From NCBI GenBank assembly GCA_910592005.1, contig CAJVPP010001668.1, forward strand, positions 1 to 18,586: 18,586 bases of DNA, written 5' to 3'. The translations under genes and the position numbers were made by a program. Source of the stretch: Funneliformis mosseae (Eukaryota > Glomeromycota > Glomeromycetes > Glomerales > Glomeraceae). Below, one piece after another: positions 8,693 through 17,766 of this stretch. The notes under the pieces were generated by a model. It saw only the letters and a program-made list of their open reading frames with translations, was not told the origin of the DNA and did not search any database. Within the stretch, counting starts at the first letter, position 1, and every line of letters begins with the position of its first letter.

Positions 8693-9170
8693 AAAAATTT
8701 TCATATGGATTTATTGCTAGTAAAATTATATCCAATAAAAATTGAGATTTTATTTTATTTTAAACATGAACTTCATATGACTTAAAAATTATACTATATA
8801 ATTATAATATCAAAACAAAATATAAGCTATAAGTTTTTATTATTAATTTTATTTATAGGATTAAAATATTAATGTTCTATTAAGTTATCGACTGAATTCG
8901 TGAGATTTATGATCAAAATATTAAAGATTTTATTACTACATAAATCTTTTTTTATCAATAATAATAAGTAAAAATAAAAATAAAAATAAAAAATTTTTTT
9001 ATTTTTAATATTTTCTATATGTAAATTTTTATTTATTTCAATGTAATAATAAATAATCACTTTAAAATTTGCATTTATTATATTTTTTTAAAAAATTTTA
9101 TTTAATCGCTATAGCAAATCTAATCAAATAAAAAAAATTTTAATTTTATTTACTTCATCTGCAACTATAA
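8693..9170. other. Very AT-rich DNA with TAAAAA microsatellite
   Basis: An (aaaaat)n run lies at about 8968-8992, followed by a T-run. The minus-strand open frame at 8869-9060 is a by-product of the low complexity (Tyr/Phe/Lys/Ile-rich). Nothing else was recognised. Confidence 0.5.
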
Positions 9171-9171
9171 A

Positions 9172-9955
9172 TATTATCTTTATTTAACTACTTTTACCTA
9201 TACTTGTTTTATTACTTTTATCTTTTAATATCCTTCTATTTTATTTTTATTTCTTTTCTCATTTAATTTATTTTTTTTTTTTTCTTAATTCTTTTTTTTA
9301 TTTATTCTTTTTTATTCATTCTTCCTCTTTCCTCTTTTATTCTTTTTATTATTAATTTTTCTTTTTTTTTATTACTTTATTTTTTTATTTTCACTCTTTT
9401 CTTTTCATTCTTATTTTTTTTTTCTTTTATATTTTCTCTTTCCTTTCATTCATTTATTTTATTTTTCTTACTTCTTTTAATTATTTTTGCTCTCTTTTTT
9501 TTATTCTTCATGCTATTTATTCTTTTTTAATATTATTCGTTTTTTTCTCTTATTTTTTATTTTATACTTTCTCTCTTCTTTAATTTATTTATTTTTCCTT
9601 ATCTCTTCTACTTATTCTTTCATTTTTTCATTGATTTTCTCACTTCTTTATATCTTCATTTTTATTATTAATACCTTTTATTTATTCATTTTTTCTCTTT
9701 GTTCTCTTTTTTAATTCTATTTTTTTATTCATTTTATTTTTTTTCACTTTTTAATTCTTTTATTTCTTTCATTCAATTTCTCCTTTATATTCCTTTTTAT
9801 TTATCCTTTTATATTTTTTTCTTTTATCATTCATTTATATTTTCTTCCTTTTTTCTTTAATTTCTTTTTTTTTCTTCTTTGTTTCTTACTTTATTTTTCA
9901 ATTTTATTCTTTTTTTCTCATTTTTTATTCAAATTTTATTTATTTTAATTTAAAA
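9172..9955 (+). repeat. G-depleted, T/C-rich tract of about 780 bp
   Basis: The plus strand is almost entirely T with interspersed C and A and only about eight or nine G in the whole stretch. Roughly 280 consecutive bases (about 9207-9488) contain none. Units such as ttcttt, attcattc and tttttatt recur without a fixed period. The open frame at 9487-9714 (Phe/Leu/Ser/Ile only) is a by-product of this composition. The strand asymmetry starts and ends fairly sharply against the A/T-balanced flanks. Confidence 0.8.
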
Positions 9956-11330
9956 TATTTTTTAAAAAAATTAATAAACTAATATTTATTAGATTTAGAA
10001 AATAAACATCTTTAAATATTTTATTAATGTATTTACAAATCTTAATAGTTAATAGTGAAATTAAAATTATATTTATTTTACTATTTTTATTAAAATTATT
10101 ATTATGAAGAAGGATAAAATATTTTTACTCCTTTAAATTCCTTTAAAATATACACTTTATTAATATCAATAAGTAAATTATTAAATTAAAAATAATAGTA
10201 TTTTTTTTATATTAGAAAGTAAAATAAAGTAATTTTAAAAAAAAAACCTTTAAAATTATATTAAACCCATTTATTATTATAATAAATTACTTCATTTCCT
10301 TTAGATAAATAATTTATAACTTTCTATATCATTATTATATTAATTCTTATTTTTCTACATACCTTTTAATATGTCTAAAAATATATCACAAATAAATTTT
10401 ATATATTTGAAATCATAAAATTTACAATAATATCTTTATAACATAATTAAGCATATTTAAAATTATAAAGAAAGGTTATTTTTATTTATACTGCACAATT
10501 ATTATAAGTAATTCTTAAATATTTTTCCTATATACATAAATTTTGAAATGCATTATATACTATATTTTAAATTATGTTAACACTTTTTGCAGTCTCTTTA
10601 GGAAACTCATCTTCTGTAATTAAATAATTTAATTAATAATTTTAATCATATTATATTAAAAATTTTTTATTAAGTATGAAACTTATATAACAATATAAAT
10701 ATATAATAATAGTATTAGTATATAAATAGTATTTTTATGTATATATTCCATTAATTCATTTTTTTGCAAATATTTTTAAATATTATTAAATAATATTTAG
10801 TTTTTTCAATTAATTTTAAAAATATTAGTTTACAAAAAAGTAGAGAATTATTAAAATTTTATTTATATGTTATTCTTAAGGGATTTTCAGTTTTTTGTTA
10901 ATCATTTTAAATAATATTAATTGTACTTTTAAAAATAATTCAAATTAAATTTAATAAATAAATTTTGATGTTTTTTTTAAAAATTTTTTTAAATTTAATT
11001 ATTTATTAATAAATTTATAAATTCTTTTATTTTTTAAATTTTATTAATAATTATAATTATTTTACAAAAAGATGGATTGTATCATAACTATTTTAAAAAT
11101 TAATTTCAATATATTTTATTTAATTTAAAGCTAATTAAATTGTATTATGATCATAAAATAATTTCTATTATTAAAAATGAACTTTTTAATAAATTATATA
11201 AATAAGTTAGAAATTTTAAATACTTTTTGAAAGGGTTAATTTTTTTATATTTTAATTTATATATTTAATAATAAGTTTAGTTCATTTAAATAAAATATTT
11301 TATTTGGTAAATTAAAAATTATATACATTA
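9956..11330. other. About 1.4 kb of extreme AT DNA, nothing recognised
   Basis: I read both strands for decayed coding remnants of the kind seen further right and found none I could identify. There is practically no CpG. It may be old repeat DNA worn beyond recognition. Confidence 0.45.
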
Positions 11331-11481
11331 TATATATACTCTTATGCAAAAAGTTTAGGATCACTTCTAAGATTACAATAAGCAATATATAAATTGCAAT
11401 AATTATTTATTTATGTAATTTAAAATAAATTATTTATGACATATTGATAGTGATAATTGTTACAAGTATTTCATAAAGTTA

Positions 11482-11618
11482 GATCTGATCTGATTTTTAT
11501 TTTTTTAGATCAAAATCTGATCTAAATTTGATGGATCTATTAAAATTCAGATCTAATTTGAATCTGATAGATCAAATTTCAAATCTATATCTAATAAATC
11601 AGTTTAATCTAATCTAAA
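11482..11618. repeat. GATCTGA / AATCTGA motif array (left)
   Basis: About fifteen copies of gatctga, aatctga, agatcta or close variants occur in both orientations within 140 bp. Many contain the palindrome agatct. A second, similar array follows the 53-bp repeats at 12093-12195. Confidence 0.65.
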
Positions 11619-12092
11619 TCTGAAAAGTTGTTTCTTTTCAATAAAAAAAATCTTTTTAGTATTAAAAGATGTCTAAAAAGTTGTTTTTTTTAATGAAAAA
11701 ATCTTTTCAATTCTAAAAGAAATCTGAAAATTCATTACTTTTCAATGAAAAGAACTTTTCAGCTCTAAAAGAAATCCGAAAATTCATTTCTTTTTAATAA
11801 AAAAAAACAAATTTTAGCTTTAAAAATGATTAAAAATATATTTCTTTTTAAGGAAAAAAACTTTTTAACTCTAAATAATATCTGAAAATTTGTTCCTTTT
11901 AAATAAAAAAAAATAAATTTTCAGTTCAAGAGATCTAAAAATTTGTTACTTTTCAATGAAAGGAATTTTTGGCTCTAAAAGTGAACTGAAAATTTGTTTC
12001 TTTATAATAAAAGAAAACAAATTTTTGGCTCTAAAAAAATCTGAAAATTTGTTCTTTTTAATAAAAGAAACTTTTTAGTTTTAAAAAGTTAA
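11619..12092. repeat. Nine-copy tandem array, unit 51-55 bp
   Basis: The marker ctgaaaatttgtt or a variant starts units at about 11620, 11673, 11724, 11777, 11830, 11882, 11935, 11986 and 12041. Each unit reads roughly ctgaaaatttgtt, then cttttcaataaaa, then aacttttcagctctaaaag. Units differ mostly by transitions and A-run length. The outer parts of each unit (gaaaatt... and ...cttttcag) are partly complementary. No coding frame runs through it. Confidence 0.75.
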
Positions 12093-12195
12093 ATTCAGAT
12101 CTGACAAATCAGATTTGAATTCAATCTAAATCTAATGGATCAGATCTAAATCTAAATCTAACAGATTAGATCTGATCTGTATTTAAATCTGAATC
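12093..12195. repeat. GATCTGA / AATCTAA motif array (right)
   Basis: Dense copies of cagatctga, aatctaaatcta and agatctgatctg mirror the array at 11482-11618. Together they frame the 53-bp tandem array. Confidence 0.65.
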
Positions 12196-12760
12196 ATGCA
12201 GAATATTAATTATCGCATAAATTTTCTTTTTTTCTTTATATTTATTTTTTATATTTTTATAAAAATGGTTTAAAAATATTAACAGATTTTAAACATTAAA
12301 ACTAGCAAAAATTAACAGACCTGTTAAATATGATATATATGCTAAATATATCATATCTCTAAATAAGACACATATATTATTTTTAGTATATTTATTATTA
12401 TTATTATTTATTTTATATTTAACATAATTAGCATATCTGTTGCTTAGTATCATTACTACCATAGATTTTCTTTAATTGTAATTTTCTTATATAAAGAATA
12501 TGAAAATACCTTAAGAAAAAAACAGATCCTAATATTGTATTCAATATACATTTAATAACAATAATAAACATTAATATTTTGCAAACATAAAACTTATAAT
12601 TTTATTCTTATTAACTAAATGAACTCCCTAATTAATATCATGTCAAGTTGATTAAATTTAAGTTATAGCGATTGTCTTTCTGACTTTAAATTATAGTTAA
12701 TTTATTTGATGGATAGAATAAAATTAACAAGTAATGATTCCTACTAGAATAATATTGACT
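12196..12760. other. AT-rich DNA, nothing recognised
   Basis: No reading frame or structured repeat was identified. A short atgatatatatgctaaatatatcat inverted word pair occurs near 12330-12356. Confidence 0.45.
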
Positions 12761-12766
12761 TTATAT

Positions 12767-12901
12767 ATAACAGACTACTAACAAATTTAGTGAGATTTAT
12801 AAAGTTTGAAAAGAATTGAGAAATAGAGATAACTTCATACGTAACGAACTGCTAAAAAATAGTAAGATATATAAATTTTGAAGTAATTGAGAGAAACATA
12901 G
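12767..12901. repeat. Two tandem copies of a roughly 74-bp unit
   Basis: The segment starting ataacagactactaac (12767) and the one starting gtaacgaactgctaa (12841) align over about 60 bp, sharing gctaa/actaa, agtaagat/agtgagat, ttataaa and gaattgag. They are followed by tatttaaattctcttc and ataaagatt. The set resembles a worn LTR promoter with duplicated upstream units, but no LTR ends were found. Confidence 0.45.
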
Positions 12902-13600
12902 TAGAACATATTATTAGATATTATTTAAATTCTCTTCTTAATAAAGATTATACTTGTAATTAGTATTATTTATTCCTTCCATTTGATACACTTATAACAA
13001 AATTTCAAACTTTTGTGAATTAGTTTCATTATGAATATCAAGCAGAAACTTATACAGTAAGATCAATTGTTAAATTTATTATAATTGAATCATTGTAAGC
13101 TGAAATAGCTTTAAAAGCTGGTAAGATATTAAATATATTTAAAATCAATTTTAGAAAAAGTATTTATAAGCAAATTTTAAATTAATTTTCTGGTAATGCC
13201 AAAGTTTTATTACTTATAAGAAATAAAAAAATTGCCTATTATTATACAAAAATATGAAATTATTTATAAAGTTTTAAAATATAAAATTTCTATTTTAATT
13301 TAACTACTGTATAGTTTCAAAATTAAGCAACCATTTTTTACTATAGAGTTGTTTAATTTTAGATACTTTTTTGAAATAAAAATCTAAAAGAACACTTAAA
13401 TAATTACATGTCATAAATATCGTAAACATCATAAATACATCTGTATTATATAATGCAATATTTTAATATCATACATTACAATCAGTTAAGTATTTTAAAA
13501 TCATACAATCTTTTTCAAAACTTATTTCAAATCTGCTTAAAATTCTTCATATAATATATCGCCATAATATTATCATAAAAAAGGAGAAAGCAAAAAAAAG

Positions 13601-14953
13601 ATGTTAGTAAAAAAGTTATCAGCAATAAAACTATTAAACAATATTGCAATTTATACTCTATTGAAAAAACAGATTGTTACTTATACTAAGGAAAATAGAA
13701 TAATTAAAGCAGCAAACTATTTTGAATTTAGTAAAAGTATAATTAGTTGCTGGATTAAATTAAATGAAAAATAGGTAAAGAAACTAATTAAATAATAAAT
13801 AAGTTAATGCAGGCCAAAAAAGTTTTTATCTAGAAGCTGAAAAAGAACTATACAATTGAATTATTAAGTAAAAAAAGCAAGATTTAGCTGTTAATTATAC
13901 AATTACACAAATTAAAATGCTGAATATTTTAAATAAACCTATTATAATAGATCTTTATAGAAATTCAGCAAATGAATATAAAACATCAAACCATTGAATG
14001 TCTAAATTCATGAAAAGGCATAATTTATCTTAGCAGTGATGTATTAAATTTCACAAAAGCTTTTATTACAAAATGATGAGTTACTAGAAATTTTTTTTTT
14101 ATCACTCATCTTAGAACTAAAAAATTATTCTAGTTATTCAATATTCTCAATATAGATGAAACTCCTATTTGATTTGAAATAGTAGATAACTTTACCATTG
14201 ATAATACTGGCAAAAAAATAATTCATATTCATAAAATTAACAATGATAAAAACTGATTCATAGTTATTTTGACAGTTGCTACAGGTAAAAATTCTTACAA
14301 TTTTTTTTATTTTAGTTTTATTTACTCAATTTTTCCAATTTTTTGTGCTATAAATAGTATAAAATTTCTACTGATTTACATCTTTAAAGAAAAATAGCTA
14401 CCACATGGTAAAAATATCCTATCTGATATTATTACTTAATTTTAGCAAAACAGATAAATAGATACTAAATTAATAAGGAAATATATTGATTATATTAAAA
14501 ATAATCTAAGAATCAATGATATTTTAATAATGATAATATATTATTTTTTTAGAACGCATATTGAAGAATCTGTTAATAGCAAATTTTGTGATAATAGTAT
14601 TGACTTAGCAGTTATTCTGAATGGTTTAACCAGTGTATATCAACCATTTGATGTAACAATTAATAAGCCATTCAAAGATAATCTTCATTAGGAATAGCAT
14701 CTTTGGATGACAGGAGGTGATGCTGAAGTAACTGCAACTGGAAATCTTTATCATGCTAGATTATTTGACATTTGTAAATAGGTTAAAAATGCTTGAGAGT
14801 GAATTCCAAGTAAAATGATTATAAAATTCTTTAAAACTTGTCAAATTTAAACTTTTTTGAATAGATCAGATAATGAAATAACAGATAATAAAGATTCTAG
14901 TGAAAACATTATTAGGTAATGGTGATGATGTTGATAATAATAATAATAATTAA
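13601..14953 (+). pseudogene. Pogo/Tigger transposase (HTH + DDE_1), decayed
   Basis: The N-terminal Psq-type HTH reads TYTKENRIIKAANYF, then SIISCWIK. A CENP-B-type segment follows (AEKELYN-stop-IIK, ITQIKML, NH-stop-MSKFMKRHNLS). The DDE domain keeps the first Asp (NIDETP, codon 14155-14157) and the third (YQPFDVTINKPFKD, codon 14650-14652). The second, expected in a Y-D-S-F block, reads Y-Y-F-F near 14540. Near the end come GGDAEVTATGNL and K-stop-VKNA-stop-E-stop-IPS. Stops at 13857, 13995, 14031, 14170, 14779 and 14794 fall where family members have Trp; 14800 falls where Arg is usual. All are reachable by G-to-A or C-to-T. Around 14285-14440 the frame is badly scrambled. The family catalyses cut-and-paste transposition at TA sites; this copy cannot. 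Confidence 0.88.
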
Positions 14954-15000
14954 TAGTAATAATAGTAATTAATAGTAATAATAATTAACAATAATAATAT
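14925..15000. repeat. GAT/AAT-type trinucleotide microsatellite
   Basis: gatgatgttgat is followed by aat and agt triplet runs. Its first part lies in frame with the transposase C-terminus and would have encoded an Asp/Asn tail. Confidence 0.65.
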
Positions 15001-15169
15001 ACTTTATTTTTAATAATAATTTATATTATATAATAAAAAGATTTTTAAAGTTTTATTATTATATTTGTTAATTTTTATTATAGAAAATCATTGGTTGCTT
15101 ATTTTTGAATTTATAATAAATAAGGATTGCTTATTCTTAAAAGTCATTTAATTTTAGAACTGTACAGTA

Positions 15170-15432
15170 TAATTAAACTATAACTAGATTATAATTAAAT
15201 CATAATCTAAATTTTATTTTAACGTAACCTAATTTATCCTAATAATTCTAACTTTAAAAAAATTTAATTCTAATTTAATCAAATTCAATTTAATTCAATC
15301 TAATCATATATTTAAAACTAACCATCTAATCTGATTTTAATCTAAATTAACTTTAATTTTAACTCTAATCTAATCAAATTAAACCTAATTTATCTTAGAA
15401 TTTTTTAAAACTTTATCTTTTTTTTATTGCAT
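15170..15432. repeat. AATCTAA-type motif array
   Basis: Repeated words such as aatctaat, taatttaatc and ctaatctaatcaaatt run through 230 bp immediately beyond the pogo element. They resemble the motif arrays at 11482-11618 and 12093-12195. It may be the right arm of an outer element split by the pogo insertion. Confidence 0.5.
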
Positions 15433-15475
15433 AGTGATCCTGGATATTATTCAGGTAAAATTGCTAGTATATATA

Positions 15476-16275
15476 TATTCATTTACTTAATAATTATATT
15501 TTATTTTACATAATTCATATCAAATTTGATTTAGCTAAAATCTGCACTTTTTTATTTCTCAAAAAAAATTTGATTTTTTTATTTCACACTATATTATGTC
15601 AATTAAAATTATAAAATATAATACAAAAAAATTTAATCAAATATTATATTATATAATTAACATAGATATTAATATATTATAAATTATCAATTATATAATA
15701 TAAGTCATATTTATTATCAATAATAATAAATAAACTAAAAAACAAAAAACTATTGTTAAGTCTAAAACAATTTTAACTAAAAAATATTGTAAAAGCCAAT
15801 TAGCATTGACTTAAGTTACAAATAAAAGGAATCAGGATACTTTTATATTATATTATCTAATCCTATATAGTTCTTTACTTTGCTTTATTTATTTTAAATT
15901 TTTTTGATTTATTTTTATTTTATAATTAATTTAATAAGCATTAATAATTTATATTTTAATTATTATAGTTTAATTTATTAATAAAAGTTTATTTAAATAA
16001 TTACAAATTGTATTTTTATAATATTTATTCTATATATAATGTTATTAAATAAATATTTCATAAAATTATAATAATATGATATAGTTATAAAAGAAAAAAA
16101 AATATTTAATATATTTATAAATATATTTTATTATAAAAATAAATTAATATAATAAATTAAAATATAAAAATCAAATTTTATATTTAAATTATTTACTTAT
16201 TTCATTATTTGTAATATTTAAAGTTTATATTAAATTAAAATATATATGTTAAATTAAAAAATTATTAAAATATAT
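15476..16275. other. AT-rich DNA, nothing recognised
   Basis: No decayed coding sequence could be read on either strand. Low-complexity TATAA/ATTAA stretches dominate. Confidence 0.45.
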
Positions 16276-17602
16276 ATATAAATCTTATAATAATTACTAA
16301 TACTTTTATTAATTTCTAAACTTTTATTTTCAAGATTTAAAATTTTATTTTATCTTTCAGTAAAATCAAGTAAACAACTTGTATGAAATAATTTTAAATG
16401 ATTTTTTATATTGTTTAAATTATTAGTTTGATTTTATTTTAATGTTTTATCTACTTTATAAAATTCTATAATATCATCTTCTAATTTTGTATCAAAATCA
16501 TTATTTTTAATATTTCTAATCTAAGTATTAATAATCTTTTTAATTTCTAATGCAGTTAGCCTTTTTAATAAATCATTATTCCAATATTTTTCCATTAAAT
16601 TTATATAATATTTAGAAAATATTCAATAATTTTAGGACGTTTACCTTTACAAATATCTAAACAAAGTTAAAAATTATGAGCTTCATTATTAAAAGGAGTT
16701 ATTCCTTATATTAATTTTTACATAATTATAGTAAATCTATATATATTACAAACTAAAGTATAAGATTGGTTTCTTAAAATTTTAGAAGCGTCAAATGGTA
16801 AAATACTATAAATTTTATTTTTTTAGATATTTGAAAATAATCTACAAGTTTGCATATTCTAAATCACTAATAGATAAAATCTTCTTTTTAATTTTTAAAA
16901 TATTACTATAATGAAAATCACAATAAATAAAATTTTTTTGATGTATTTTCTCAAGACTACTAATAATATTATTTAATTATAATAATATAATAATCTATTT
17001 ATCCTTAATTATATTTGATAAATTTTTCTTAAATTATTATTATTTGCATATTTCATTATTACTATATAATTTAAAGTATTTGGACCTTAAGTAAATCCAT
17101 ATAGTTAAATAAGATTTTCATATAAATAATTTTTTAATTGACTATAATAACTATAATAATGTTTTCACTAAAATAAATTAAAATAATTTAAACTTATTAT
17201 TTAAAATTAAATATAATTATTAATTTATATATCATTTAAAAATTTCTTATTTATATTTGATGATTTATTAAAACTTTTAAGAATTACATCAGTACTACTA
17301 TTTCTAATTCATTTTTTCTTTTTAAATTCATAAAATTTAATAAAACCATCAGTCTAATTTGCTTTATATATAATACTAAATCCTTTTTTATCAAAATACT
17401 CAATATTTTTAAATTTATCATAAAAAATCCATTCTAATAATTGCCTTTTATTTTAAGAATTTATTTGAATATTTTAAATAAATTTATCAAAATATTTATT
17501 TTTACTAGTTTAATTAGAAAAATTTTGCTAAAATAAATTAGAATAACATTCTTATCACCATTTTTAACCAGTATTTTTTTATTACAATTTGAGCAAGATT
17601 CT
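16276..17602 (-). pseudogene. Protein kinase-like gene of the Glomeromycota expanded family, decayed
   Basis: Read on the minus strand from 17602. It opens with a Cys pair (ESCSNCNKKILVKNGDKN), the usual lead-in of this family. Next come a Gly-rich loop remnant (FDKKGFSIIYKA, with frameshift) near 17360-17400 and an ATP-Lys strand (DVILKSFNKSSN) near 17270-17290. A hinge-like block (GPNTLNYIVIMKYANNNNLRK) is followed by a catalytic loop (KIHQKNFIYCDFHYSNIL, about 16897-16945) that keeps the catalytic Asp. The DFG-equivalent has become D-L-E near 16870. The Ala-Pro-Glu region reads DASK, and the helix-F Asp is Asn (CNIYRF). Later blocks (ITPFNNEAHNF, LDICKGKRPKIIEYF, ALEIKKI) and a tail (EFYKVDKTLK, LLDFTER) complete the kinase layout. 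Many stops and frameshifts rule out function. Intact relatives would be Ser/Thr or Tyr kinase-like proteins of unknown substrate. Both ends are approximate. Confidence 0.85.
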
Positions 17603-17766
17603 TATTTTCTAAATAATAATTATATAATAATAATTTTATAATTATTATTTTATTATTATTAAAAATAAAAATATAATACATACTTAATAAATATATTTAT
17701 TAAATACAAAATTTAAGTATAATTAAATACTGAAAAAAACTCTTTCCGCTGATCTCCAATTCCAAT
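17603..17766. other. Junction between AT block and LINE; likely LINE 5' UTR
   Basis: Extreme AT sequence continues to about 17,732. Composition then changes within a few bases (actgaaaaaaactctttccgctgatctcc) ahead of the ATG at 17767. The change point is the likely 5' end of the LINE, giving a short leader of about 35 bp. No second copy of the flanking sequence is available within the window to confirm it. Confidence 0.45.

Larger units (their letters stand above)
13307..15167 (+). mobile_element. Pogo/Tigger DNA transposon, inactive, 1,861 bp
   Basis: The left end CTGTATAGTTTCAAAATTAA and the right end (reverse complement CTGTACAGTTCTAAAATTAA) are terminal inverted repeats. Their mismatches are all C/T or A/G exchanges. 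TA flanks each end (13305-13306 and 15168-15169), the target duplication expected for pogo/Tc1/mariner elements. AAGCAACC or AAGCAATC words recur as subterminal repeats (about 13326, and on the minus strand near 15095 and 15125). The interior carries a broken transposase of the pogo family (13601-14953) in the plus direction. Element length and structure match a full-length copy, so it inserted whole and then decayed in place. Confidence 0.82.
11331..15475. mobile_element. Possible outer non-autonomous element interrupted by the pogo element
   Basis: The ends share two inverted words. TATATATACT (11331-11340) pairs with AGTATATATA (15466-15475). AGGATCACT (11357-11365) pairs with AGTGATCCT (15433-15441). 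Just inside lie arrays of aatctga/agatctga (left) and taatctaa (right). If real, this is a roughly 2.3-kb element into which the 1.86-kb pogo copy inserted. The spacing between the two words differs (16 versus 24 bp) and no target duplication beyond TA repeats is visible, so the call is tentative. Confidence 0.3.

Noticed and set aside
8964..9000. CRISPR-like regular repeats in AT microsatellites
   Set aside because: Simple hexanucleotide runs without spacers, in a eukaryotic context.
9487..9714. 75-codon Phe/Leu/Ser-rich open frame resembling a membrane protein
   Set aside because: A T/C-rich strand automatically reads as Phe/Leu/Ser/Ile with few stops; there is no real coding signal.
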